From: Aquilaria yunnanensis
Taxonomy: Eukaryota > Streptophyta > Magnoliopsida > Malvales > Thymelaeaceae
Length of the DNA stretch: 64,000 bases
NCBI GenBank assembly: GCA_039654915.1
Contig: CM077594.1
Location: forward strand, 87,124,893 to 87,188,892
Direction of reading: 5' to 3'
The position numbers and the translations under genes were made by a program. This document shows, one piece after another, positions 26,095 to 37,872 of this stretch. The notes beneath the pieces are model-generated. The model worked only from the letters and a program-made list of their open reading frames with translations, was not told the origin of the DNA and made no database searches. Within the stretch, counting starts at the first letter, position 1, and each line of letters begins with the position of its first letter.

Positions 26095-26289
26095 AATTTT
26101 GAGAGGTCCTATTCCACCTGTTTGTCCCACGGTTGCAGATTCACTACCAGTTTCTTAGCCTCGAGTTTTGCACAACTTGAGGCCTGGAGTTTGGAAAATA
26201 AGAGTAATATTCTTTCGTTAATTTAGTTTCTGGTGTGGTTTTCTCATATTGTAAGGCCAAAAGATGTGAATGCAAACTCTGTTTCAGAC

Positions 26290-26295
26290 AATAAA
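26290..26295 (+). terminator. Polyadenylation signal of XTH
   Basis: AATAAA lies about 200 nt after the XTH stop codon, within a T/A-rich 3' region. Confidence 0.5.
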
Positions 26296-26299
26296 AATA

Positions 26300-27075
26300 T
26301 GTTTTTGGGTCCATAAATCACCAGAATTGGAGAGGCAAGCACCAGAATAAGCTACTCCATCACCGGTAAATTAGATACTTGCTAGCCACTCAAGTTCTCT
26401 ATTGCTTTAATTAACGTATAATCCTTGGGCTTTTCAAAACATGATAATGAGAAAAAACTATATGCCCTGGTAGAAGTTCCTCAGCTCAATAATCCTACTG
26501 TCATCTATGGTCCTTGATCAAGTTTATTATTTTCTGTTTGCAAACAGCTGAAAGTACCACCTGCTAGTCAGGATCTATGCATGTCAATTACATTATCCGT
26601 CATAATATTAGGTCCAAGAACTTGTCAGTAAACTGTATACACAGCCAATCCTCAGTTGCATTCAATTTTTTTCTATATATAAGTTTCATTCATCGGAGAC
26701 TGAAACTAAAGGTAAAAACAACTACAAACTAATAGAAACAGCTCATCCCTGCTGTGAAACAATGCACACGCCAAATACAGTACTTTCTGATCACTGTCCA
26801 ATAATATCGTCTGCATCTCATAATTATTGGGAACTTCAGAAGTTACTCCATATCTACTTCCTTGAACCCATATTGGCTTCTGCTCTTCAATAGGACACAA
26901 GTTTTAGATCTATAACGTCAACAGACAATACAGTTCTATGCGGCAAACCCTTCGCTCAAATCTGATCACATAAAGGTAATGAGTGCATAAACATTAGGTA
27001 ATGAGTGCATAAACATTCTCCAAAGGGGGTGGGTCCGAGTGAATGAGAAACCAAAAAAGTGGCCATCTTTGCAGC
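26300..27075. other. Spacer between convergent XTH and the 932-aa gene
   Basis: No gene is seen. It must contain the 3' UTR and polyadenylation region of the minus-strand gene that ends at 27076. A small duplication of GGTAATGAGTGCATAAACATT occurs near 26970-27015. Confidence 0.5.
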
Positions 27076-30000
27076 CTATTCTCTGTTCTGCAAATTAGTT
27101 GAAGGGATAGCTCGCTCAACATCATTGGCAAATCTCACTCTTGTGCCATGTTCATACTGCATGAAGAAACCAGCAAAATATATTAGAATATCTAGTGAGG
27201 TAGATACTAAAAAAATGAATTACTCATGAAATTTCATGACACATTTTATTCGTCTTAAAAGACTTCGATTTAGTGGATTTGAAGACAAACATGAAACAAA
27301 GAGAACTTCGAATGTGAGATTTAACTTACAGGGAATCTGCAATGTATGTTTAGTTCATTGTTCATCTGGCTAAGGCGGTCTTTGGCAATCTCTTCTGCTT
27401 CAGAGCATTTCCTACAAGCTTCTTTTACCTGATTTCCAATTTACACAAATTTCAACAAATATTAAACACTTGACACTGTGATCAAGCACTGGTGGGCACA
27501 AATTGGGTTGTCCAAAGGAAAGACAATTGCTATGTCCTGACTTAAAAGAGGCTACGATCTCTAACCACCACTACCTCATAATACGGGTAAAGAAACAAAA
27601 AGGAATCCATGGTTGTATTTACATGTTGCAGGAACAATGTGAAAGCTTCTGGAAGTTACCTGATTGAGGCAGAGAACAGCTTTAACATCAGCACCAACAG
27701 AAGATTTTTGCAACATTGCTCGAAGATATGCTAGCTCCTTCATCAAGTCTAGAGCCACTTCCTCTGCATCCTGCATCTGATTTCTTGAGAAGTCAAATGC
27801 CCTCTCTGCATGTAGGCGAAAAGAAGAACACTTCAAGCAAGTACAAAGGCCTCTGCATCCACGTGGGTTTTGTTTAAGAATCCCCTTTCTTAGAAAAACA
27901 TCAGCAACTTCTGTATCAGAGGGAACAGCCTTTGTCAAACATGGATGTGCTTCAGTTGGCTTGGCGCTGATACTCAATTGTACTTCATCCTCTCTAGTAC
28001 TATCGGGCAACAGCACCAGTTCTGAATTGATGGTAGACGAGGACAATGATGTGGCTGGTGGCTGACCCCCATTACTTGAATCAGTAGTAACAGGACCTCT
28101 TGGCAAAATGGGTTCAGTGGGTTGTTCTTGTCCTTGTTTTGAATCCAGCTCCCTTTGGAAACTGGCAATATGTTCAGGAAAGGATGCCAACTCTTTATTG
28201 CACTCGCTTGAACCTTTATCGATGGTCTCTAGACCAACTGGAATGATATTGTTAGAATCAGCATGAGGACCTATAGGTGAAGGAGGTTTGTCAATGTCAC
28301 TCATCTGACTTGGACCCTGATCAATGGTCTCCAGACAAAGTGGAACGGTATTGCTAGAATCAGTACCGCAGCCTGATGGCTGAGGCTTGTCATTGTCACT
28401 CATGTTACTTGGACCTTGATCAATGATTTCTGGACCAACTCTAATAATATTGCTAAAACCAGTATGACAACCTAATGGTGACGGAGGTTTTCCTTTGATA
28501 CTCATCTTAATTTCCTCAAACTGACCATCTCCAGATGAACCTGCACCGTTACCCATAGTAAAGAGCTTTCTTCTATTAAAGCTTGACTCACGTTAACAAG
28601 GAACTTGCAGCTTAATAAATAAATTAGCAGTGACCAGACTTTTCCAATGCAATACCTGTCAAAACATGGAGCATTCTTCTGTAATTCAATGAGCCTGGAA
28701 TTTTAAACAACTTCTTACGTCTTCCTGATTGAAGAACCTGTCCAGGCTAAATACATGAGAAGCACGCTGAGGGGATGGTTAATTGAAAGAATCCTTCAAG
28801 AACTACAACTTTGAAGATACACTTTTAGAGAAGCAAATCTGCTGAATCATTAAGATTTCTTACAAATCCTGTCAAGTAAGCATGCCTCAACATTCAACAA
28901 CCGACCAACTCTAATGCAATGAACTGGTATTTACAGATTGACAAATAGATCCAGAAAAGGAATTTGATTTTTTTTTTAAGCCAAAATACGAGAAGAAAAA
29001 GGTTTACCTGTTTGCCTTTCATGCAGGAGTTCAGTCTATCTCCAGCAGAACATGCATTATTTTCCTGAGAATTTCCACTGGAGGAGTTAATGATAACAGG
29101 ATTCACACCATCAATATGACTGTCTGAAGGAGAACCTCCACTTGCTTCTTCCTTACTCTCACAAACGGAGTCAGCATTAGGCCGTTTCACCTTTACACAG
29201 CCTTCAATTATGTCCACAACTTGGTCTGAAACTTTAACATCATTTTCACCTTTCTCCTTTAGGTCCCAAGTGCAGCTCCCTTCTTTATAGGATGAAGGTT
29301 TCATATGATGCAGATGCTGAGCATCGAGAGAATGCTGTACACTGGACCACACTTCTTCAGTTCCAAACAAATGCGTTTCATCAGAGCATTTCCTTGCAAT
29401 ACCATCATCACATGGATGGCATTCCTGACTCTGCAATGAACACTTACCATCTTGCACATTGGAACCCAAGGTATCAGTTATCTCAGTTTTTGCACCAATC
29501 GTCAGCTTTGTCTCATCACACCTAACACCAGCCGGATTACCCTTGTTGAAACGATAATCTTTCATAATTAAAGATGGGTCCTGGCATGACCTGCCTATCA
29601 CCAGTCCTTCAAAGGACATGTCATCCTCAAATTTTGAGGAATCCCCATCAGCATTCAACCTAGAGCAAGGCTCATCAACCACTAGGGAGTTACCGGAGAC
29701 TTCTCCCTTATGATCCTTAGTGAGCCTAGAGTCTCTCTTAGATTCTTCAAACAACTTTTCTCCAGTGCTGGACTGATCCAAGCTTTCTTCTGATTTGTGA
29801 CTCTGACCCTTTTTAGAAGCATCTGCAAGCAAGAGATCAATCTCCACGCAATCAATTCCTCAAATTCGGAATTGCAGCCGCATTGCCAACTTATACAAAG
29901 GAAATTTGGAAGACAAATATGAACGGGAACATACCAGATTGTTCCTTTCCGATGTCCATTAAATATGGAAGCATTCTTCTATAGCTAATTGAATTTGAGG

Positions 30001-30864
30001 CTTTGAAAAGTTTCACCCGAGAGCATGGATTAAGAGCCTGGAAGTGATCCACCATTACTTAGCTATATTAAGCTCCAAACACTACAAACATTACCAGAAA
30101 AATCAAAGTATTGCATCAGTTCTTACCGATCGACGGCCATTATTCCTCGGAAATTCCCTCGTCGAAGGCTTTCCCGGAATTTTATCTCGAAGGGAAGCGG
30201 ACTCCATCTGGGCTTCCCTATTTTTCTCGGCTTCCAACGTAGCAGCACAAATTTCAGCATCTGGCGGTGTCGAATGCGGGAATTCGGAATCCTCACCCAA
30301 AGCTTCAAGCTCTTTGGACGGGAGCCCGCTCTTCAACTTCTCGACACTTTTGTCTTCAAGCACTTGACCGCCAGCCAGACAACCTCCGGCGAACCCTTCT
30401 TCCTTCAAATGAGAACGAGTTTTGCCGCCCTCTGTGGGCTGCATTTCTAGAGAAAATCCACCGACCAATTTCTTGACGTCCTCCAGGCAATCACGAATCA
30501 GAGAATCAGTCTCCTCCAACACCGTGGCCTTGCAGGAAACGCCATCGTTCTCTTCGTTGACGCTAGCAGATATGATCCGCCTGGCTCGAAGGTCTTTGAC
30601 CAAAAAAGGAGAAAAAATAACCCCAGCAGATACCTCTTGCTCTTGGGTTGACGCATTCGCTCTGGGTTTCTTTGTCAGAAGTCGAAACCCAGCAAGATCT
30701 ACCAGCTGGCGCTTCGGATGCGGATAGGGGTCGGGTCTGCATCTGCCAGATCGAGTACGATGCAGGAAAACCTCTGATTTTCTCCGAGTAAAGGCTCCGC
30801 TGAATATGTGAGCATCGGACGGGGAAGGTCGCTTCCGCATTGTGCCTAACTCGGCTGCAGACAT
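27076..30864 (-). CDS. Uncharacterised plant protein with repeated exon motif and C-terminal Cys/coiled-coil region (7 exons, 932 aa)
   Basis: Exons on the minus strand by eye: 30864-30127, 30037-29935, 29822-29008, 28737-28656, 28540-27660, 27428-27330 and 27156-27076. All junctions are GT-AG and the joined frame is 2799 nt. I chose the ATG at 30864 because it opens the basic segment MRKRPSPSDAH; an upstream in-frame ATG at 31173 would run across the CSN8 promoter. Exons 2 and 4 are paralogous. Both are phase 0 to 1 and encode LFKA(S)/LFKIPGS followed by YRRMLP or YRRMLH. Residues 800-873 carry GCRGLCTCLKC and then a helical, probably coiled-coil stretch (HAERAFDFSRNQMQDAEEVA) that continues into exon 6. 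The middle is acidic, Ser-rich and probably disordered. I do not know a function; composition suggests a nuclear scaffold-like protein. It is divergent from CSN8, with 338 bp between start codons. Confidence 0.85.
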
Positions 30865-31202
30865 GGCGGAACCTCGATGCTCCCAGTGAGAGAGAGGGAG
30901 AGGGAGAGAGAAAGGGGGAAGGGTTGCCTGGCGCCAAAAGTGGAGAAATAAAATAAAGGCGTTTCCTTTCTGGCGGGAATATGTCGAGGATGGCGGGAAA
31001 TCCTTCCTGTGGTGCTTGTAAACCAGAAAGCCCACGAAGGAACAAAGTTGGGCCTGTGGGCTTTTGTGCCCCACTGTTTCAGACTGACCCAGATGAGATG
31101 GGGCAGGAGAAAAACGAGTCCAATAATATTTATATTCGCTGCCTTGTTTCTGCGAAGAGAGAGGCAGCAGCAAAGGAGAAGGGAGAAGAAGGTAGAAGAG
31201 TG
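30865..31202. promoter_or_regulatory. Shared divergent promoter region
   Basis: Only 338 bp separate the start codons of the 932-aa gene (minus) and CSN8 (plus). The interval has a GA-rich (GAGAGAGGGAGAGG) stretch next to the minus-strand start and no evident TATA box, as is common between housekeeping divergent genes. Its bidirectional use is inferred from layout. Confidence 0.6.
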
Positions 31203-33409
31203 ATGGATTTCTCTCCGATCAAAGAAGCGTTAGCGTCAGGATCCTTCGACAAGATTGCCGACATGTGCGACAATCTTATGCTTCAGGTCACCTTCTTCTG
31301 TTTGTTCTTGGATTTTTGTTTCTTCTTCTCCTCTTAGGCTTGATCGATTTTCTAATGCTCTGTTGGCTTAATTCTAGTCATGATTTCTTGTTCATGTTTC
31401 TTTTCGAACCCTGAAAACAGGCGGCAGCAGATGGCATTGCTTATCAAGACGAATGGCCTTTTGCGGTTCATCTTCTGGGACATATCTACGTCTCCGACAT
31501 GTATGTTGATTAAATACCGATGTGCTTAAGTTCATTTGTTCTCTTCTTCTATCTTCTCTAGATTTGTTTGCCGGAGAATTTTCAGCCTAATTATTGATGT
31601 CTCCTATGGATTAGTTTGTTTCATGGTCGATGAAGTGGGCTGTTTGTAATTTTAGTAGGGTTTTAATCTGACAATTGCCTGCTGTTTCAGTTTCTTCTTC
31701 AAAGTTGAAACATGGTGGGCCCTTATGGTTCACTACATCCATCTTGGGCTCTATAGTTCCATTTTTGCTAGTTTTCGTGGAACGAAGGATTTATTTTTAT
31801 GGTTAATAGTCTTGAATATTATATATTTCCCAGTTAATAATCAGTAGTAGTTGTGTTTTCTATTTGGAACTTGGGGTGGGTCTTGCACCAAAACATTCAG
31901 GTTGTTATTAGGGCTTATTCTGGTTGAGTTTGGCTTTGCAGTAACAGTGCGCGATTTCTCTGGAAAACAATACCTTCTGCAATCAAGGAGAGTCAACCAG
32001 AATTGGTTGCTGTTTGGAGAATTGGCCAGAAATTGTGGACAAGGGACTATGCTGGTGTGTATGAGGCTATTCGTGGATTTGAATGGAGTCCAGAAACAAA
32101 GCCTATGGTTGCTTCATTCTCAGGCAAGCTTTGTCCAGATAGCTTATGTGTTGCTTCCTTCCTCCTTCCACATCCAAGGTTTTGTTTTTTCACTGTGTTA
32201 CATTTCCCCTATGTCCGTAATCAACTGGTGGATAAGAGTTTCAAAGAGAACACCTGAAACTGTAATGGTAGTAAATGTTGACTGATAATACAGTTCATGC
32301 TCCATCCTTCTGTTTTGATTTGTCTTGATTAAATTTACTTCTGCATGAGAGTAAAGCAGTGATTCATGTGTCCAATTATACAAACTAATAGTTATTACAT
32401 GTGAAATTTTAGTAGCTGAAGTTCTAAACTGCACCCTCCTATTCATATCATGGGCACATGAAATTCTTTTTATTTGTTGTAGCAAAGAAAATCTGCATCT
32501 CCTTGTTAGCACAGAAACGATGCCCACAGTTAGGTTGTTTTCATGAATTCAGTCATACCGTCCACTAGCATAGCTGCAATTCCTAAGTAAGAGGATACAT
32601 AAAGTAGATACACTAATTAGGGACTGAATGTTTTCAGTGTCCTTATGTAGAGTATGGTTGTTATTCAACAGTCACGGTTTTCCCTTTTTTCCATCCAATG
32701 GGGTGGACTTGAAAGTGAAGCTAATTTATGCTCTTGATCTAGCTTTAAGTGCAGTTAATTTTGTGATACTGTGTCTGCTGGGGGTACTAATGGAATCTTT
32801 GTTTCATGCAGAGCTTTATATGAAGAGAATGTTTGAGCTGCTTCTTTCTGCTTATTCAACAATAAGCATCAAAGATACAGCTTTGTTTCTTGGAATGAAT
32901 GAGGACGAAGCCACAAGTTGTGAGTTCTCTTAAATAGTTTATTTACTTGGCTAGGCTGCTTTTAGAAATTTTAAGAGGAAAAATTCATGCTTCTGGCAAT
33001 TGAAAATTGTATGAAAACTCTGGATAGCAATCAATCTAGTCAGTAGCTGCAGTTAAATATTCATAGCCTCTCACTCCTAGACCCGCAGAAGCCTTGATCT
33101 TTGTATATATGATGAATTTCTTCTCAATGTGTAGCCTTTAACCTTTAGAAGTCTGAATAAATAATGACTGTTTTTATCCGTTTCCCCTTAAAACCCTCCT
33201 CCCTTTGCATTACCGGTGTCTTCCCTGTGTATGTCTTCATGATCTTATGCCTATGGTTGCCATTTCCAGATGTGGTAAAGCAAGGATGGACCATTGATCA
33301 CTCATCGCAAATGCTTACTGTGAAGAAGCAGCCTGTTGTCGCAGAGCAGAAACTAGATCCAAGCAAACTACAACGGTTAACGGAATATGTGTTCCACCTT
33401 GAACATTAG
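31203..33409 (+). CDS. CSN8: COP9 signalosome subunit 8 (5 exons, 197 aa)
   Basis: Subunit of the nuclear COP9 signalosome, which removes NEDD8/RUB from cullins and represses photomorphogenesis in the dark. Exons: 31203-31286, 31421-31500, 31942-32123, 32812-32919 and 33270-33409, a total of 594 nt. The start MDFSPIKEALASGSFDKIAD, the central RIGQKLWTRDYAGVYEAIRG, MKRMFELLLSAYSTISIKD and the C-terminal KLQRLTEYVFHLEH are diagnostic, and 197 residues is the size I recall for the Arabidopsis protein. The PCI-like region occupies roughly residues 60-165. Intron 3 uses a GC donor (CAG then GCAAGC); the others are GT-AG. The gene looks intact. Confidence 0.97.
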
Positions 33410-33819
33410 TTGCATGGATTCTCTGAGAAGTACATGGTGAAAGCAATCAGTATAGATAGGTCAGCAGTCGAAGAATCTTAGCGGCCACTCTTATTGGAGG
33501 CGTTTGTGTCTAAACACCATCTACTACCCCGCATCTCAGTTGTGTCATTGCATGCTTCATCATTCTGGTTTCAAACAGATGTATTAATTGCTAGAGCCTC
33601 GAAATCATTTTGAGGGGATTGGGTTATTGCAGAGCTCCGTAGTTAATGAACGTGAATGAAGCTGATACATTAGTTTACTTTGTTTCTCAAGTCTTTATCT
33701 TGTCGTGGATAAGTCTGTTGATATAAGTACGACCAATTTATTGCTGACTTGCTCGATTAAGGATCACGTGAAAGTCTTGCTAATAGGGGGCTCTGTTGCG
33801 GGTGTTAAGAGTAAAATCA

Positions 33820-34480
33820 CTGAATTAAATACTGAATACTGTGTTATATCACTTAGCGCGAATATGCAGAATAAATGTTTTTAAGTTTTGTCATTTTATT
33901 GTGTGGTATACTGTAATATTGTGTGGTACACAGTATACAGCATATTTTTGTATGTATTTTGTCAAAAACAGCAGTATACCGCAAATATCGCGTGGTATGT
34001 ACCGCAGCATTTAATTTTTTGCGTCTATTTTTTTTTATTTTACATTAAAATATTATAAATATATAAAAAATTAAAATAAAAATAGTACACATATCATAAA
34101 ATAAACATTTACTTTTAATTTTTTTATTACTTTTCTTAATTAATAAAAAAAATTAATGGATGGTATTATTTATATTTATAGTATATCAATAAATTACTTT
34201 TTTTAGTATTATTTATTTTGCTCCATATATAACATTTTTTTTTTGTTTTTTATATTAAAAAAATATCTTCTATCATATATATTTTATTTATATTTGACAA
34301 ATTATGATGAGAAAAATTAGAATACATATAAAATGTGTAAAAATAAATTATTAAACAAATTATATCATTTTAAAATAATATTCTAGTATTTATTTTTTGT
34401 GAAAACGGTAATGATATGTAGTGCGGTATATCATGCGGTATACTTTACAAATTCAGGGTGCGGTATATCTAGTGATAATA
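33820..34480. mobile_element. Possible degraded DNA transposon with GCGGTATA subterminal motifs
   Basis: GCGGTATA or GTGGTATA motifs cluster at both ends (33903-34010 and 34420-34460) in opposite orientation, around a very AT-rich core. The outer ends TGTGTTATATCACTTA and, complemented, GTGTTAAATACTATTATCAC are only loosely alike. Superfamily is uncertain. Confidence 0.4.
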
Positions 34481-34654
34481 GTATTTAACACATGGAGTAA
34501 AACTAGCAAACAACAAGTTTTGAGCTAAGGGGCTAAGAGTTATGCTAGTTGTTATCAAGAAGGTCGAGATTGATGAGCCAAGAACAAAAGACAAAAATAT
34601 TTGGTTGAACAACATCTTTACTGGTGTACAGCATTGCAATTTACACTGTCAACA

Positions 34655-34795
34655 ATTCTTATAATTATTGTTAGAGTTTTGAATAAATTATTGATAATGA
34701 AAATTGAATTGTTGAAGTTAAAAGTAAAAAACTATCATTAGATAGTTTTTTTAAAACTTTAAAACTAATACCAAGCATGGCTGATAGAAGTTAAT
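34655..34795. mobile_element. Small MITE, foldback type
   Basis: The segment starts around TTATTGTTAGAGTTTTGAAT and ends around AAAACTAATACCAAGCATGG, and can fold on itself. It is the same family as 60408-60562 (shared GTTAGAGTTTTG, ACTAT(C/T)(A/G)(T/G)ATAGTTTTTTT and TAATACCAA). Confidence 0.55.
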
Positions 34796-35009
34796 TGAAG
34801 GGTGGAAACTGAATAAATGTACAATTAGATAAACATACAAAATCACGTTTAATTACGTTGAATACATTGGATATACGACCATTATTCCTTCAAGCAGAAG
34901 TATGGAATTGCCGCATGCAGAGGGCCGGGAAGATAAGACCTTTATTAATCTAATCTTAATTAGTCAAAAATACTCAAATTATCCTATAACTAATTAAGTG
35001 TGTAATTAA

Positions 35010-35297
35010 TCAAATGGCACACCTGATCTTCTTGGCCTCCAAACAAATGCCATTCAACGGCCGGGTGGAGCTGTAGATGTAATGAATCGAACGGAACCTC
35101 CTTTTTCTGGTCCTCAAACTCAAACTACCATCATCACTCCCACTCCCACTCCCACCACCATCTTCCATTGTATCTGCTTCCTTAAAACTCCGGTTCCCGC
35201 CGGCGTAGTTTTGATCGGAGCAAAGCTGTACCAGTTGGTGAGCCACCTCAATTTCAGCCTCAGAGAAACCAACAATACATGCAAGCTTCGCCGCCAT
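35010..35297 (-). CDS. Small one-exon plant protein with RKRRFRSI motif (95 aa)
   Basis: The frame starts MAAKLACIVGFSEAEIEVAH, continues with a likely helical LVQLC stretch and an acidic Gly/Ser linker (GGGSGSGSDDGS), and then has RTRKRRFRSIHYIYSSTRPL. Small plant proteins with a helix followed by a basic RxRRFRSIxxIYxxT(R/K)P(L/I) tail form a known but functionally vague group. This resemblance is from memory. The basic cluster could be a nuclear localisation signal. A TATATA box lies about 135 bp upstream. No intron is needed. The order of motifs and the biased composition support a real gene, but expression is unproven. Confidence 0.6.
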   Translation of the reverse strand: MAAKLACIVGFSEAEIEVAHQLVQLCSDQNYAGGNRSFKEADTMEDGGGSGSGSDDGSLSLRTRKRRFRSIHYIYSSTRPLNGICLEAKKIRCAI

Positions 35298-35429
35298 GGA
35301 TTAGATCATTAGCTACCTCCGGTCCGGTGCCAACCAAGTCCGATATAAGTGTACTATTCGAGTATTTAATTAATCGAGTGTGTTTAAGGTAGATAGATTT
35401 CAGAGCAAATCAATTTCACAACAGGTTAA

Positions 35430-35437
35430 ATATATAG
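35430..35437 (-). promoter_or_regulatory. TATA box of the small minus-strand gene
   Basis: CTATATATTT on the minus strand lies about 135 bp upstream of the start at 35297. Confidence 0.45.
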
Positions 35438-35439
35438 GG

Positions 35440-36943
35440 GGCAGGGGTGAGTGAGGTCCAAGACCAAGTTTCTACGAAACTGCGAGGTGATGCCCAGGAA
35501 AAACCGAAAATACACGCATAAATCTGGGAGTTTCAGTACTCCCTTACGAGCCCATCCCATGTTTCTCTTTTCTTTCTCTCTTCATATAATATTTGTATAT
35601 GGTAAGTGTAATTGCAATTTCCTTATTCGTAAGGCCTTTGCTTTTTGTGTTAATTAGACCATTTCTTCATGGTTTTAAACGTAGTACGTACAGAAGACCA
35701 GCAGATCAAAACGTGTCCCTTGACTAATGACTATCTAAAATTTTAGAAGTCAAATATATCTTAACTATCTTGTTATTTTGGGTATAGTGAAGAAAGGGTA
35801 AAATTGGCAAAAACGTAAGGAGCAATCTCAAAAGACTAGGCGCAAATAGATACTTTGCCATCGATTGAAATATTACCTCAGTACTGAAACGTTTGCTACT
35901 TTTTCTATTTTTTATGTTGAAGAATATTTTTCACTTTATGCATATTTTAATAACTATATCATTCTCATTATTAGAAATTATAAATCCTTCTATAAAATAA
36001 AGCCTATAAACGCTTATTGTTGTAAATTATAATTAGAGTAATATTGGACAAGCATATAGAATATGCTATATGTTACACAACTTCAACAATACCTATAAAA
36101 AAAGGTCAAAAAGTCAAAAGTGACAAATATTTTGGGATGGCAAAAGTACCAATTATGCCACTCACCTTAGGCTAAGGGGACAAATAACTGAAATAAGTAA
36201 CTAGTAATTTTTTTTATGTAAATAGGTTACCAATGTTTTCTTTCCAAGCAAATTAGCCACCCTCATTAAAGGTCCGTGCTAATATAGACACCACCGCATG
36301 AATGTTGTACAGGAATGAGTGAATTTTTTCAGCCATCATGGGGTGTAGAATCCCCATCGTTTCTCGTACTAATTATTAACTGAGAACATCTAATTAATGT
36401 TTAAACCTTTAGGACGATGTTAAAGTTTTGGTTAGATTTTAATCTTAAATTTATTTAATTCGGGTCAAACTAGGTCAAATTAGAACCATACTGGGCATGT
36501 TTGAATGTCAACCCACACAAATGGAAAAACTTTCATCGTAATTAACACCCTTTTAGGGTAAATTGCCAGTAATACATTAAGTTGGTAGGTCAATTGCTTC
36601 TTAAAAAATGTCAGTAGTATATTTGCCTGAACAAATAAAATAGTAGCTTGTCCTTTTGATCTAAGGTAACATATTTATCCCTTTTCCATTATGGATTGAG
36701 GAAGTATATATGAGTTATTAAGCAAATCAATTTCCATTAATGTATCTTACACTACAAGATAAAGCAAAAAACGTTGCTGTTATGAGGTCTCATTAAATAA
36801 GCGGCCGATAGCCATGGGTGAATTCATGTTATACAAATGGGTGTCCACCTTTTTCATGTATTAACAATTTGTTAATGAAAAAAATCTATTTTAGCTCTTA
36901 AATTTTCATAAATTTTCACAGCCCAACTTTAAACATTTTTTAA
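35440..36943. other. Intergenic DNA
   Basis: No gene is recognisable. Near 36550 a GGGTAAATTGCCAG phrase resembles the tip of the MULE at 36944 and may be an old transposon end. Confidence 0.4.
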
Positions 36944-37872
36944 GGGTAAATTCCATTTATGGCCTTAATTTTATTGTGTTGTCCTAAACGGGTCTCTAAC
37001 CTTCATTTTGTCTTATTAAAGTCCCTAACCTCCCTATTTCTGTCTCAATTATAGTCATTTCGTCATTTTCATGGTTTACTTTAATAGATTTTTTGTGACA
37101 AATGCCAACATTGATCTTACATTTTTTTATTCCCACTCAAATAACTCTCAAACTAATAAATTTATCATTACTCCCGAAATTGCCGTCACTGCTCCGAAAT
37201 CTCCATCACTACTTTGCCTTCGATGTCCTCATAGCCTATCTCTAGCGTTGCTGGACCATTGCACTACAACCCAACCCAAACAAAGAGATTCGGATGATCT
37301 GCATCGTCAACTTGCGGTCCAAATTCAACCCACTACTGCTGGTGGGGTTATATGGAAACGGGTTCGCGTTCCCAGTGGCATTAACGACGGCGAAGAAACT
37401 CTTCAGAAACCCATTTGGGTATGTGCTGGAAGTGGTACGACGAGCAAAATCAGATGTCACGGAAGAGTACATGATGTATGTTGTAGACCTGATGGTGATC
37501 AAAGGCCGGCCACATTTCACGGTGGTCCGCTCATACTTGGTGTCGGACGTGACGCATGCTAGGTTTGGCGATGTGGATTTCAGATGGGGTAAGGCTGCGT
37601 ATGGCGGGCCAACAAAGGGCAGCGTTGGGGTGATTCCGGGAGTAGTAATAAATTTATTAGTTTGAGAGTTATTTGAGTTGGAATAAAAAAAATGTAAGAC
37701 TAATGTTGGCATTTGTCACAAAAATTCTGTTAAAATTAACCATAAAAATGATGGGAGGATTACGATTGAGACAAAAATATAGAGGTTGAGGACTTTAATA
37801 GGACAAAATGAAGGTTAGCGACCCATTTAGGATAATGCAATAAGGTCAGGGACCATAAGTGAAATTTACCCC
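36944..37872 (+). mobile_element. Pack-MULE with ~240-bp terminal inverted repeats
   Basis: The left end begins GGGTAAATTCCATTTATGG and the right end, complemented, begins GGGGTAAATTTCACTTATGG. Similarity continues for about 240 bp on each side, through GACAAATGCCAACATT and ACTCAAATAACTCTCAAAC. Flanks ATTTTTTAA and ATTTTTAAC fit a 9-bp Mutator target duplication with one T-run slip. Between the repeats lies a piece of a host BAHD acyltransferase gene instead of a transposase, which defines a Pack-MULE. Confidence 0.9.
37190..37655 (+). pseudogene. Captured BAHD acyltransferase fragment (benzyl alcohol O-benzoyltransferase-like)
   Basis: The frame covers the C-terminal half of a BAHD enzyme: an FDVLIAYL segment, [64 protein letters not shown] and the structural motif DFRWG (DFGWG in working enzymes) followed by [14 protein letters not shown] near 37230 interrupts the first part, in place of a conserved tryptophan codon. 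The catalytic HxxxD motif lies in the missing N-terminal half, and the C-terminus is cut by the inverted repeat. It is therefore non-functional as an acyltransferase, though it could yield a chimeric transcript. The closest relatives I recall are BEBT/HSR201-type enzymes. Confidence 0.88.

Noticed and set aside
30981..31202. Upstream N-terminal extension of CSN8 or of the minus-strand gene
   Set aside because: In-frame ATGs exist on both strands, but the CSN8 family starts at MDFSP (31203). The minus-strand extension would overlap the CSN8 promoter and lacks similarity.
31851..32285. 144-codon plus-strand frame in the CSN8 locus
   Set aside because: It reads intron 2, exon 3 and intron 3 of CSN8 in the wrong frame.
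37071..37562. 163-codon frame overlapping the BAHD fragment
   Set aside because: It runs through the Pack-MULE inverted repeat in a different frame from the BAHD similarity; a shadow.
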